Assembly: GCA_963693315.1 (NCBI GenBank) | Contig: OY856187.1 | Span: forward strand, 49,529,161 to 49,593,160 | Origin: Diogma glabrata | Taxonomy: Eukaryota > Arthropoda > Insecta > Diptera > Cylindrotomidae | Direction of reading: 5' to 3' | DNA length: 64,000 bases | Shown here: piece after piece, positions 47,813 through 60,500 of the stretch | Layout of the letters: each line of letters starts with the position of its first letter | Numbering within the stretch: the first letter of the stretch is position 1 | The notes under the pieces: model-generated | Databases searched by the model: none | What the model was told of the DNA's origin: nothing | The model's input: only the letters and a program-made list of their open reading frames with translations | Position numbers and translations under genes: made by a program

Positions 47813-48068
47813 ATATTGTTCCACAAATAACACCATGCGTCTTATGTAGACTGTCTTGATTATTTTCAGTCGCATTAAGCTTAATAATAACCCCGTGTTT
47901 AAAATATTGTTGAAAAACAGAATTCAGACTCTTAAATATTTTCTAATTCTAAGAGTTATTTATTTTCATTGAATATATCTGATTGGTCATTTCACCTCTA
48001 ATTTTCTGTATGACTTTTATACCGCGGATCTTCTGATACATTATGAATTTTTCCTACATGGCGTTATT

Positions 48069-48940
48069 TTGAAAAAATTCCAAAAAAGTATAGTACTTAT
48101 GACTGTAATATTTAGCGCAGTCAAATACTCCATACATATTTTGGAGGCTCAAAATTTCATAATTTGTGTGGACCACAAACCAATAACCGTCGGTTCGGAT
48201 AACATTGGTCAGTTCTCAACAAATATCAAGCAAATCTCCAGTGTCCAACATTATGGTGCTGATACTTTATCACGTATTGAATTGATTGATAATTTACCAC
48301 TACTGGAAATTTATAATAAAGCAGTCGACTCTCAAGATCAGCATGACGACCAAAACCTGACATAGAACACATTCACAAAGCATAGGAGTATTAAACTACA
48401 TAACCGCAACAAACGCGTGTTTTGCTACGTGAATGAGAATAGGACCAGACCGTATGTAACAGATGAACTCAGAAAAATAATTTTTCAACGCTTATACAAA
48501 ATAGCCTACCCTGAGATTAGAATGTCACTGGAATTGGTGACTAAAAGATACGTTTGGCCAAACATGAATAAAAAATTTATCGAGTGGACTCGTGGATGCA
48601 TGACGTGTTATAAAACAGAAGTAATCAGCCATTCCACACCAGACGCTCCAGAGAACATAACGTCGGCTCAGGACCAGTTTGAGTCGAACTTGTTCAGACA
48701 ACTGAACGAAATGTTAGAAATAAAACACTTTAGAACAGCTTCGTACCACCCACAAGCAAACGATTTGATAGAACGATGGCATTAAGATTTGAAAGCAGCA
48801 GGTATACTCACGCAAAAAAAAGATGGGTAGAAAACATACCCATTATATTATTTGATATACGAGGAGTGTGACCATGTTTCACACGTCCAGAGAAGAGCAA
48901 ATAGTCAGAGAAAAGATTTATAATAAATCCGACGAGCAAA
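48069..48940 (+). pseudogene. Decayed Gypsy pol fragment (RNase H to integrase), second family
   Basis: Frame 48069-48365 covers the end of RNase H ('CVDHKPIT') and the linker 'VQHYGADTLSRIE'. Frame 48417-48785 has the integrase zinc finger region ('KRYVWPNMNKKFIEWTRGCMTCYK') joined directly to 'DQFESNLFRQLNEMLEIKHFRTASYHPQANDLIERWH', so most of the catalytic core, including the first Asp, is deleted. Weak similarity ('IPIILFDIRG') continues past 48800 with stops. The sequence differs too much from the element at 719 to be the same family. Confidence 0.88.
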
Positions 48941-49844
48941 GAAGTAGAATTGATAATCCAGTAGATCAAATAAATACGAGTTGAGGGAGAATCAAGGAGA
49001 ACAAAACTGGTCGTAAAATAAAATTTCCAGATATGTTTCGAGAGAACTAGATATTCTACTAAATTAGATATACTGCGATCGTGCATGAACTAGGAGTATC
49101 GTTCCTGGGTCGTTGTAACTGGTGGGAGACCTGTGGTTATTGAAGAAATGACGGCCAGTAGAAATTAATTGGACACACGTTTGGTTTCATCGTTTTATGC
49201 ACAAGAGGGCTGGTATAAGCAGAGTTTACATCACCTACGTGATGTCCCGGTATTCATACTAAATAAATTGATTTTAAGATAGTAATAGATTAAAAAATAC
49301 AAAATTCAACTAATTTTCATTTACACACTTTAATTTAAAACTATCTAAAAAGTGATAAATAAAATTCACACATCAGGTTAGTACTTGAACGGTAGTATTC
49401 GTTGGCAAATCTTTTTGCCATTTTTAATGCAAGAAAGCTGTGGAGTAATCAATATTGTCACATTTTTTCACATGCCTACGAATTGACTTAACTCTCAATT
49501 CGATATACGTTTTTCTCAAATCCCTGCCTGGGTTCGATCATGGATTAGTAAGCAAAAACATGTAAAGTATTGGAATTTATAATTAAAAAAATGAAATGCG
49601 GGATACTGGTTTCTGTACCAAGCGAATCTCGTTTGCAAATCTCTTATACAGGAAAACAGAAATTTTCCATCAACAAAAAAATTAGTATTTAATACAAAAA
49701 AATATAATTTAATAAAAAAAAAGATACAAAAATCATATAAATTAATTCATTAAACTTACATTAGTAAGTATATCTGATCAACCAGTTGAGATCCATGTAA
49801 ATTGTTAACCCATCCAATAGTCCATCATATAAAACAAACAGATA
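48941..49844 (+). other. No gene seen
   Basis: A less AT-rich part at 49090-49250 may belong to the pol remnant to its left, but I cannot align it. The rest is AT-rich. Confidence 0.4.
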
Positions 49845-50176
49845 AACAACAAGTTATACAACTGCTCCAGTAATGGTCCATTACTGGCAGTAACGCTGCA
49901 ATGGCCGAGTACTAGCAGCCATGACTGATTATCTGACATAGATCGGTTAATTTATTGTTGCAGTAATGGCCCAATAACAATAGCCAAGTACTGTTTACGA
50001 TTCATAGGCCAGTGTTTGACAATTCAAAGGCAATCATATACTGGCTGTTTTCTGTAAACCATAGGTCGGCCGATGAATGGTACTAGTACTGGCCCAATAA
50101 TAATAACCAAATACTTTTAACCATAAATGGGTTAGTGTTTGACCGTATTTTAGAGTCTGGCAAACCCTTCTTGGGG
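49845..50176 (-). mobile_element. Second copy of the 894-bp inverted-repeat element (internally shorter)
   Basis: Read on the minus strand it matches 23640-23860 and 24470-24510 of the plus copy ('atcggccg.cctatggttt', 'ggctattgttattgggcc', 'taatggaccattactgg'). The middle of the longer copy (about 23870-24260) is absent. It ends '...cccttcttgggg' against 'tcccaagtagg'. Confidence 0.8.
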
Positions 50177-51170
50177 TCCACCAATATCCCAAACTGATTG
50201 GTTTATTCCCCCTTGTAATTTTTTTCTCTCATTGAAACCAACAGTTGGTATCATAATTCAAATCTTCATCAAACTGTGCAGATGCAAAAACATTAACAAA
50301 TGTTGTCTTTCCTGAATATTGAAGACCAACTAACGTCAATTCCATTTCTTCTTTCCAAAACAAACTCTTAACCCAATCCAAAATTTGATTTATCACAGCT
50401 ACCACTTTGAATATAACTGTTTGCAGACTTGGATAAACGTTTTATTAAATTAACATGTAACAAAAAATCAAATAGTTACATAATGTCTCAAGCGAACATT
50501 TAATCGATTTCTTTATAGTTAGGTTGTCCAGCTCTTGTTTACTTTTAATTATAATTTTCATCGCATACAAATTTAAAATTTCCCCATACCATCTCAATAT
50601 AAAAGTCTAGTCAAACTATTTCCATAAATCATCTCAATAAACAACTCTAGTTAAACGAGAAAATGTTCTCCTCTACAACTACATATGACCATTCTACTTT
50701 TTATAAATTGAACAACCGTATCATTATATCTTCACATAATATGATGAAAAAAGCTTAACATAACAAAAGTTTTATTGTTTATATAGATAGAAACATGTAT
50801 TACTGCTTGTGTGACACAAAAAAAGCAATTAACTGAGAAAATGTTAAAAATTGGTTGATTGACCTGTAGCCCACATAAAAGTTTTTATGTTTGTTGAGAA
50901 AGATTACTTTATGATAATGAATTAAAATAAGGCTGGAGCCGAAATAAAATAGTAAATCATTTAAACCGTTACAAACACCACGTTATAATATACCAAGGCA
51001 TAATATGCCTTCAACACCAATTCTGTTTCACAACAACACAACAAACAATATTCCTATCTAGAATATTCTTCCAATAATTTCAGAAATTCTAACGGTTTAT
51101 TAGAATTTTCCAGAATATCACACGGTCTGAAATAATACACAATATTTCTGATAAATAACACTTAAACCTT
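50177..51170 (+). other. AT-rich stretch, no gene seen
   Basis: Only short frames occur; no repeat shared with the rest of the window was noticed. Confidence 0.45.
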
Positions 51171-51499
51171 TAACAATTTGTTGTTTTTCTTTTAGGGGCA
51201 AAGTTCCCACTATTGATTTTACGGTTTTAAAAAAAACACTATTTATAATTTATAATATTTTTCTTTTTTATTTACTATTTTCTCTTACATGTTTCGAATA
51301 ATTAATTCATCTTCAGAGAGATGAATTTGCAACTCAGTTGCAAATTCAATCTCTCTGAAGATGAATTAATTATTCGAAACATGTAAGAGAAAATAGTAAA
51401 TAAAAAAGAAAAATATTATAAATTATAAATAGTGTTTTTTTTAAACCGTAAAATCAATAGTGGGAACTTTGCCTCTAAAAGAAAAATAACAAATTGTTA
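51171..51499 (+). mobile_element. 329-bp near-perfect palindrome (foldback MITE)
   Basis: Arms of about 160 bp run from 51171 and 51499 inward to a centre at about 51335 ('gcaactcagttgc') with very few mismatches. The ends read TA-ACAATTTGTT and AACAAATTGT-TA, so a TA target duplication of Tc1/mariner type is likely. There is no ORF. The transcript would fold into a single long hairpin. Confidence 0.92.
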
Positions 51500-52174
51500 T
51501 ATAGTGATTTTATCGCACTCCGAAAACAAAAATTAAAATTTTACTTAAACCTTTATTCACAATTAAAATCACTTAACATAATAGCATTCCACTTAAATTA
51601 ACGCAGTTTAATTTGAACTAAATCTCTTTCTGCCAAATACAATTTTGCTATATGTATATCGAGAATATTTCAGGTAAATCTAAAATTTATTTACAACGAA
51701 AACTCAAAAAATTCGGAGAATAATCGACGTCATTATATTGCATGTATTTAATGTTTTTGGTTTTTGGCTCTTTTTCTTGGAAACAGTATCACATTTTAAT
51801 TTTAAATTTCTTATTGAAATATTGTAAATTACTTCGGTCTGAAAGACCTAAGTATTACATTCATGAGCTAAAAGTGAAATTCTTACCCCCACGTTTTTGG
51901 CATTTCTCGACGTTTTAGGCCTACTGATTCTAAAAAAGCAAAAAAAAAATGTATATCTGTCTGCCGGCCGCCCGTCTGACCGTCACAACCGACGAAAATC
52001 TAGAAAACGGCTAAAGGGATTTGAAAACTTTTGAATTCTACAAATAGGTACACTTAATGGTAAGAGTCCAAAAGGACGATGTGTGCGATAACTGTACCGG
52101 AAGTGTGTCAAAAATCGTCAAGTGTGTCAAAACAAGGAAATATACATATTTTTTGCTTAAAAAACGTTAGTAGG

Positions 52175-53060
52175 CGAAATGTCAAACTGAACGGCTGTGT
52201 TTATTTTTTCACAAAAAAATTCTTTAACATATATTTTGAAAAAATAATTATTTTCTATTTTTATAATTTTATTAAAATTTTAATATAGAAAAAACTAATT
52301 TTAATTTTATTTTTAATAATTAATATTATTTTCTGTTTTTTTGGTTTTAGGTAAGAAAAAAGAATAAAAGAAAAAATATTTTAGTAATTTTTTGTGTGAT
52401 ATTATTAAAACACGGAATCTAATAAATATTTTAAACAGAAAATTGAACGGAAGATTTACATTTTAGAAATTCTAGGAAATTATTAAGTAAGAAAAATAAT
52501 CAATTTGAAAAATTTGACAAGAAAAATATCAACAAAAATTTAGATCCATAGATTCAAGAAATTCAGGAAAATAAAAATAAGATAAGCGTTTTAATATAAT
52601 ATTTAGTTTTTATTCATATATTAACAATTTAGTGTACAATTATTGTACATAATCTGTTAAATTGGAATTGTTTATTGTAAACATCATATAATAAACAATT
52701 CGAAATATTCGTGGACGGTAAGGTACAATAATTGTTTATTGTTGACTTATGTAGAATTGTAGTTATTTTATTGGTTTCGTTGTTAGTTTTCTTGTGGTCT
52801 TGTTGACTCAATAACAGGTTTTAAGTACACTTTATGTATAGTTTCCTGTCTTTGAGTTACATATTGTTTTGATGTTTCTAAAATAATATTTTGTTTACAA
52901 TTTCATAATTTTAATTGTCGATTTTAACAGTGAACCTAGACTTAGATTCAGGTTGTCCAGCTGAAGTAGTCAATTTCAATTTCAATTTGAGTTTGTTTGT
53001 TTTCGCATTACTGTGGTTTTCGTATGTATGTTTTTCATTGATATTTCTCTATGAGTTAAA
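52175..53060 (+). other. 5' region of the non-LTR element
   Basis: It is AT-rich with no ORF above about 60 codons on the sense strand. Jockey-type elements normally carry an ORF1 here; none can be seen, so either this family lacks it or it is lost. Confidence 0.55.
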
Positions 53061-55924
53061 ATGGCAAAATTATCTATCAGCTATGCGAACATAAGAGGAT
53101 TGAATATAAACCTTAATTCAATCCATCTTTTTCTTGAAACTATGAAACCTGATATTTTGTTTTTAACGGAAACGATTATCAGTGTGCGTGCTGTGACCTT
53201 AGATAAAAACAGATACCTTTGTCCCAATTATGAACTTGAATCCTCTATCTACATTAAGCATGGAGTTTGTGCTTATATTAGGGATACTATACCATATATG
53301 AGATTAAATAAATTTGAATTAAATGCAAAATTTCACAATATGGTGTCACTAAAAATTAGTTGCCCAAGTCAAACGCTGTTTGTCTTTGGACTTTACCGTT
53401 CACCTAATTCACCTGAGAACTCTAATTTATTTCATGACTTATCTGAGAAGATAGATAGGTTGGTTGAGTATCCTAATGCAAAGTTTATAGTTCTTGGAGA
53501 TTTTAATGTCCACAATAAAGAATGGCTTACACACAGCTCTAAAACTGACGAGGTTGGTAAACAGGCTGAGTTGTTTGCTCTTTATCACAATTTTACTCAA
53601 ATAATAGACCTGCCAACCAGAGTTCCTGACATTCCTGGTCAAAGTAGTAATTTACTTGATTTATTTTTGACAAACGATCCATATCTGGTTCAATTTAAAA
53701 TATCAGAACCATTGGGTGGTTCAGATCATAATTTGATCTCCACACAACTAAATATACAAATTCCAAAATAATTTAAAGCGAATCCTCGTAATGTTTGGGA
53801 TTACAAAGCTGCGGATTGGCAAGGACTTAAAAGTTTTTTTAGATGTTTTCCTTGGAAACGCTATTGCCTTACCGGCCAAGATCCAGACATAGCTGTATCA
53901 AATTTTTCTGAAACTGTAATTGATGGTATGCACAGATTTATTCCAAATAAATTGATCATTCCGAAAACTGATCTATGGTTTTCTAGTAAATGCAAAAAAG
54001 CTATAAAAGTTAAAAAAAAGGCTTTTCGAAAGTTTAATCAAAACAAAACCGATGAAAACCTTAGACAGTACCGTAAAGAGAGAAATTTATGTCGTAAGTT
54101 AATAGATGAAGAGAAACATCTATTTAATAGGAAAAAAGCATCTAAATTCGCAGAACATCTGACTGGTTCACGTAATTTCTATAAAGCCGCAAAGGCTGTC
54201 CAAAGCAACTTTTGTAAATCTTCCCTGCCGCTTCTTGTTAATAGAGATGTCCCTATCATTGATCCAAAAGAGAAAGCTAATTTGCTTGGGCATTATTTCT
54301 CTTTAAATTCTACTTTAAAAGAACCTAATTTCCAACCTAAACCTATTTCTAAAGTTTCTTATAAAATGAGGCGGATAATTTTTCGGAAAAACATTGTTCG
54401 AAAAATGCTTTTAAAAATCAATACTAACAAGGCAACAGGCCCTGATTTTATTCCTCCGATTATACTTAAAACATTTGCTAGGGAGCTAGCACCAATCCTC
54501 ACTAAAATCTTCTATTTGTCATATAAGAAAGGAATTTTTCCTGAAATTTGGAAAATGGCTAGTGTACAGCCAGTTTCAAAAAAGGGCAGTAAGACTGATC
54601 CTACGAATTACAGACCCATTTCAATTTTATCGGTAGTTGCTAAAATTTTTGAGAAATATGTCAATTTTAATTTAATGAGCTTCTTAGAGTCTTCCAAATT
54701 AATTAATGAGAGACAATATGGATTTCGAAAAGGAAGAGCGACGGGAGATTTGTTGTCTTTTGTCACTCATATCTGGAACAAGTCGCTTGAAAACTTTGGA
54801 GAAACATTCGGTGTTGCTCTTGATATTTCCAAGGCGTTTGACAAAGTTTGGCATAACAACCTTATATGCAAATTGAGATCCTATGGTTTAGACGAGCAGC
54901 TTATATCTTGAACACAGAGCTTTATATCTGATCGAAAATTTCGGGTCAATGTTGACGGTGTATCATCGAATACTTTTTCAACTAATGCAGGAGTTCCTCA
55001 GGTTTCCGCTTTGTCACCAACTCTTTTTCTTATCTATATTAATGATTTGTTGGACTCAACGGTTCATCCTATACATAGTTTTGCTGATGATAGCACGCTT
55101 CATGCGTCTCATGAAGCACCTAAATTATATACACCCTTAGCGCTTAGTGAGTGTAGGTCAAAATTGATAGATTCCCTTAACACTGATCTTAAAACAATTA
55201 TGGATTGGGGTATTGCTAACAGTGTTGAATTCAATACAAGCAAAACACAGGTTTGTCATTTTTCTAGGATAACGACACCCAATCCTTTTCATTAACGTTT
55301 GGCCCCAAAAATCTTTTAGAGAATGAGTCTGTCAGACTTCTAGGAGTTGAGATTGAAAATAATATGAAGTGGAATTCTCATATTTTTAATCTGGCTAAGA
55401 ATGCTGTTCAAAAGTTAGGATTTTTGGGGCGATGTCGTAAGTTTTTCGATAGCGAACAACTTCTTTTAGTTTATAAATCTTTTATACGTCCCTGCATGGA
55501 ATACTGTTCTCACATATGGGGTGGAGCTTACTTGAGTAGTCTCAACTGCCTTGATTCTGTACAGCGTAGAGCTATTAAACTCATTGGTAACCCAAGTCTT
55601 ACTAACGGTCTTGATTCCTTGCAGCACAGAAGAAATGTTGCTGATTTGACTATATTTTATAAATATATTATGGATGAACGAGCTTCTGAAGAGATCAAAT
55701 CGATTTTACCTAAATCAGCAAGCCTTTCGCGTCACACCAGAGCAAACGTAGCAGCGCATCCCTTTACAGTTCAAATAATTAGGTGTAGAACTGTAGCCTT
55801 CCAACGTGACTTTTTCAACAGAGTATCTCATCTTTGGAATGCCTTACCTTCCTGCGTTTTCCCTGATGAATTTAATCCTCAAGGCTTTAAAGTTAACGTT
55901 CATAAATTTCTCAGAGAATCTTAA
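53061..55924 (+). pseudogene. Endonuclease-reverse transcriptase ORF with two stops and one frameshift
   Basis: The start codon ATG at 53061 fits the beginning of the endonuclease ('SISYANIRGLN', Asn10; 'LTET', Glu37; GDFN at 146-149; 'SDHNLI' near the end of the domain), which nicks the target. RT follows: 'NKATGPDFIPPIILK', 'NYRPISILSVV', 'QYGFRKGRATGDLL', 'ALDISKAFDKVWH', 'SFADDSTLH' (about 55080), then 'YKSFIRPCMEYCSHIWGG'. Lesions: TAA at 53769-53771 and TGA at 54909-54911 with the frame continuing unchanged on both sides, and a one-base deletion near 55290 after which the frame continues to 55924. In addition 'GVPQGS' reads GVPQVS. The total would be about 955 codons, normal for an ORF2. 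Few lesions imply fairly recent loss. Confidence 0.95.
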
Positions 55925-56403
55925 TTTGCATTCCATTCTTATCCCTAGTTGGCATGGTATCTTCGGATACTCAGAGACGTTAATTTATAATTTATTATAA
56001 TTAACACTAAACATGCCTAACTTTGAATAAAAAAAAAAAAAAAAAAAAATAAGTAGGAACAAAGAATGTGGAGAAATCTGGATGGTCGGGATTGGTATGT
56101 GAAATCAAAAACTAAAACTCATCTTTTCACTAAATTATTTTAATTTATGATCTGTTATAATTTTTACGGCAACGTATTGATGTTTCGTGTTAGTTTTGTA
56201 CTAAATTTCTAAACAGGGATAAAAAAATACTTGTACTTTAACAAAGAGTTATGTTTCATATACATCGCTGCCAAAAACTAAAAACCATATCCTCATAAAA
56301 GTTTTTTGCCGAAAACTATATCAAAATCTTTAACCCAGACCGAAGTTTTGATATCTCAGAGCTGTGAGATTTCAGCCCCTCCATATTTTCTTATTGAAAT
56401 ATG

Positions 56404-58170
56404 AATTAATATGCTCCTTTTTATTTTCCTGGAAATTCTTTTATATTTATTGCTCGCACACATTTTTTCATTAAAAACGAAGCCAGAAGTCTGTCTTTTG
56501 CCTTGGTTTTCATTTACAGTGAAAGTGACAGCAACTTCTCTTAGCACTGTTGTGTCTCTTGGCTCTATTGTTTCAAAGTGGCAGACGTAGTGTTATAAAT
56601 CCTACTTCAACCACTTTCGTCATGTGGTAAATAAAACACCTGGTAAATATCATTCAGAAGCGTGCTTGACAAACATTTTTATTTTTGCAGAAATAAATTA
56701 TTTTTTATTTTATTTATTTTTTTGATTTGTTTTACAAAAGTGAGAAATATCTGAAACTGAAATTTTATTAAATAAATCTCATGTTTGAGCCTTTACATTA
56801 CAGCATGCAATATACATAAACTGGATCAAAGAAAATCAATACGAGCTTCACTCAAAGAGAGAACTTCGTTTAGATTGTATCAATCTCTTGAGTTACGAAT
56901 TTTAATTTTAATTTTCACCGTAGAAAATTTTTACAAATTAGTTTAGCTTAAACTTCACAAATTTTAGTTTAATATTAATTAATCTATAAAACGTACATAA
57001 TCAATAAAATTAATTTGGACAACCCAACACACAATTATGATAAAAAATAATTATCCTTTTCCATTTTAATCAAAAGATTTCGATAAAAATTAAAACGTTT
57101 ATGGAAATTAAATTAATTTAAATGAAATTAAATTAATTTAAATGAAATAAAATTAAGCTATAAAAAAAATTCTTATATCAATAATTAAACCTGATTATGT
57201 TGTTGAATATAATTAAAATTATAAATTAAAACTATATTAAACGAAGTAAAGAGAATAATTTGAAATTAATTAGAAAAGTACATTCAACTATTTTGATATG
57301 TGCAATCGGTTTTGTGGCTATGAAAATATAATATTTGCATAAGTAAAAGTAAAATTAATTGACTATATATAAAATGTGTAAAAACAATTTTTACATTATG
57401 CTTAAATTAGTAGATGCAACAAATAAAGATAAATTTAGAAAATAATTCATATCAAGTACAAGTACAAGTACATATCATAAATTAAATAAATAAAATGGAT
57501 CAAGCTCTCTATTACAGTATTTATTTTAATTAATTTGATTTTAAAAAACAAATGCATTTATTAATAAACAGCTAAGGAAATAAAAGATCATAAAACATAT
57601 GATTAATACAAAGACGGGAAACAGAAAGTTTAATTTATTAAATTTCACTTGAAAATAAATTTTGGATAAAAATTTATCTTTTAAATAAATAATCGCGAAT
57701 ACTGTTAAAATGTTAAACAAATGTGGGTCATACTAATGCATCATAGATTTTATATACAAAATATTAAGTTGAATGAACTGTAAAGATTAAGAAGTTGAAA
57801 TAAAACGTAATTTTTTTATCGTTTAAGTAATGTTACTCGTATTTAGAAAAAGTGAAGTCTTAAAAGTGAGAATTTTAAGCATTTATGTTATTACAGATAA
57901 TGTTTATCATCAACGTTAAGAGTACACGGGTAGTAAATCAGACTTTCATGTATCTTTGTTTTTTTTTTGGCATTTTCACTAATATGTCTTTCTTTCATTA
58001 AAAAACGTCAATTTGAAATGCTTAAAGATTTCAAAAAAAAAAATTTTCTACAAACACTCTTATGTTGCAGCGTCATAAAACCACTGAAGGCCAACGTTTT
58101 ATTCGATCAAAGGAATATAAAAACAAATAAGTATCCTTAGTCGAAAATATCACCAACCAGTGAAATACAA
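56404..58170 (+). other. AT-rich stretch, no gene seen
   Basis: Extremely AT-rich, with a small tandem run 'attaatttaaatgaa' at 57108-57146. No coding evidence is present. Confidence 0.5.
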
Positions 58171-58224
58171 GAGGCAAAGGAAACTGGTATGTCAGTAAGC
58201 AAAACTTTTTTTAAAATAACTCAA

Positions 58225-58295
58225 AAGCTGTGCATGCAAAATTCTAAAATGCAATGTTTCTTAAATTAGGTGCTCTTTCAAAATACACCCACCTG
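58225..58295 (-). repeat. Copy of a short dispersed repeat
   Basis: Its reverse strand reads GAGCACCTAATTTAAG plus 'aaacattg', shared with the plus-strand copies at about 60370 and 61238. Confidence 0.6.
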
Positions 58296-58495
58296 GCTCA
58301 TTTGGGTCTAAAAAGATTTTTTCATCCCTCCTCGTGCGCATTCCTTACAAACATAGAAGTATAATTATTTGAGACTTCGCTATAATTTTCGTTCAAAATT
58401 TGCCAAACTTCCTGTTTTTGTGAATTTTTTCAAATTTTTTTGTCAATTAGCGTAGAAACGAAGGGGTGGGGAACGGTCTTAAAGTTACTTTTTTG

Positions 58496-59090
58496 ACAAG
58501 AAGTTGATGAACGACTGCATCATGACTTGGTCCTTGGCAAAGAGGTTTTTAGACAAAAAATTCACCAGTCAGTTTTAGTGTCTATCCGTAGACGAGTTCT
58601 GCTGGAGAACACCTCAGATCTTCTTTCGCTGTAGTTCGAATACTTAAAAGAATGATGGGTATTTCGGAGCTCCACTGTGTGGTGTTGTCTATGGATATAA
58701 GTGCTGCTTTTTGATCAAGACGTTCTAATTTTCTATTAGAATAGAAAAATACAATTAACAATTATGGTGTCTATGAGATCAGTAGACATGTCAGATATAC
58801 CAAAAGTTTCTGGTTTATTAGAAGGAAAACGTGGTCCCAAAAAATCAATATGGATATGTTCGAATTAACCTTGTGGAATTTCAAATTATCCAGTTGGACT
58901 TGTTGTGTACCGTTTGACCCGCGTTGGGAAGATAATTAAAATTTCGTCAAATATCTATATTTATACTTGGCCAAAAATATCGAGCTTCACGTTTAACTCT
59001 GACATTTGGATGAACGTGTAAGGCGCAGAATATTTTTTCGCGTCAGGGATGACGAAACGGAACAAGCAGGTAATGCATCTTGTTGGTTGT
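58496..59090 (-). pseudogene. Gypsy integrase remnant, same family as 719-6880
   Basis: Read on the minus strand it follows the intact Pol from the integrase zinc-finger region ('ttttggccaagtataaatat') through 'gtccaactggataatttgaa' and 'gaacatatccatattgattt' to the C-terminal core '[13 protein letters not shown]' and '[13 protein letters not shown]'. A block of the catalytic core, including the TDQGTQFES region, is deleted near 58735, and many stops and frameshifts are present. It is older than the copy at 15022. Confidence 0.85.
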
Positions 59091-60340
59091 TGGTTGTTTT
59101 CGCCAATATCATCCCACCCTGCGAATGTTTCGTTGGGTCCTGGGTCCTCGGAAGAACGAACACTCTACAGTGTTATACTCATTAATAAAAAAATTTCATA
59201 GCCTGTTAGGGTGTTGTTGGGCGTAATAGCTGTGATCGGCTATCGGCTAAACTCTATAACATTATTGAAAAAAAAAACATTTTTACAGGAGACTAATCTG
59301 GCATGAAAATAGACTTTTTATATGCTATCGTAGACAAAATTATTAATTACATCGTTGGTTGTTAATTATATTTATTAATTTTGTATAATGTTCGTCAATC
59401 AATATATAAAAATAGAATTTGTTTAACCAAAGTGAAATTTATTTGCATTGGGCAGAGTCAATTTGTTTCTATAGGAAATAATTAACGAAAATTAATTAAT
59501 ATCTATCTTATATTTTTTAAGGATTTCAACTGTAAATCTTAATAAATGATGAAAAATTTTAACAATGATTGAAAAATACCTTTTTAAAATCAAGTTTATT
59601 TAGTTTTCGCATTTTCTGGAAAAGTTTTCCTTGGTAATGCTAATTTTTTTTACACCATCTAAAAGTAGACGTTTCAACAAACATAATGAATAATGTTTCC
59701 TATACAGGAGAATTTTCGTGTGAAAATGAGGTCACTTTTTTGGTTTAAAATCAAAATTAAACGTAAAAATAAATATTTTGATTTAAAAAAATTACAGCCT
59801 ATCAGGGACATAAGGTTAGTTTCCACCGAATTGTATGAACAAAAAAATTTTTTTTGGAAGATAAAAATTAAAAACGAAAAAGCCTTTTTTTCTCGGTTTT
59901 CTCTTTTTTCACGACAAATTTTAGGTTATGTGAAAAAATGGCCGACGTAAAAGACCTTTTTATAGATCTTTCTATTACCTACAACTTTTGCTTTAAACTT
60001 TTTTCGATAGAAGGTCTAGTTTCGCTGAAAATCATGAAAAACCCTTTTCTACCCTTAAAAGCTCACCCCATTTCACCCCCGCGGCTCGGATGACATTTAA
60101 TTTATGTTTGCCATCATTTGCGCAATATTTTCTTATCTATCCAATAGTGTTCATTCTGTTACTAATTTTTTCCTCACCAAAAGCTATTTTGACTGAACTA
60201 ATTTAATAAAAAAAACTTCAAAAGTCTTTGGAAATATAGAAAAAGTGATAATTTTTCAACGAAAAATATACCGAAGTGTAATATACTCATAATCGTATTT
60301 ATTAAAGGGGTTGGAATGAGAAGGGGAAAAAACACCATTT
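59091..60340 (+). other. No gene seen
   Basis: AT-rich. An 85-codon plus-strand frame (59693-59950) is basic and aromatic-rich without a known motif. The segment 60000-60090 resembles the repeat family at 20338 in wording only. Confidence 0.45.
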
Positions 60341-60349
60341 AAAACCCAG

Positions 60350-60500
60350 TCATGTGAGATATCAAATGAAAGAGCACTTAATTTAAGCAACATTGGATTT
60401 TTTTTTAGAATTTTGCAGTGCACAGTTTTTGAATTATTGTCAAAAAAGTGCATCACAAAGTTGGTTCTGACGTTGATTGACAGAAATTTTTTTTGAAAAC
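60350..60500 (+). repeat. Dispersed repeat, copy at 60350
   Basis: It shares 'gaaagagcac.taatttaag', 'tttttgaattattgtcaaaa' and 'aaagttggt' with 61230-61375. Confidence 0.7.

Larger units (their letters stand above)
52175..56050 (+). mobile_element. Nearly full-length jockey-like non-LTR retrotransposon
   Basis: About 3.9 kb, inserted in family A copy 3 and flanked by a direct repeat agtagg (52169-52174 and 56052-56057). It has an 886-bp AT-rich 5' region without a gag-like ORF, one endonuclease-RT ORF with three lesions, a roughly 105-bp 3' UTR and a poly(A) tail (56030-56049). Confidence 0.92.
51822..56387 (+). repeat. Family A interspersed repeat, copy 3 (split by a non-LTR element)
   Basis: The 5' block with ACTTCGGTCTG starts at 51831 and the 3' block ends CAGACCGAAGT at 56346. 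A non-LTR element occupies 52175-56050 in between. The same 16-bp string tttcttattgaaatat is found just outside, at 51806-51821 and about 56388-56403, suggesting a long target duplication. The internal tandem units of copy 2 are lacking. Confidence 0.8.

Noticed and set aside
47193..48940. One Gypsy element made of the LTR at 47193 and the pol fragment at 48069
   Set aside because: The LTR is flanked by its own ATAT duplication and has no primer site after it, so the two are more likely separate; not fully excluded.
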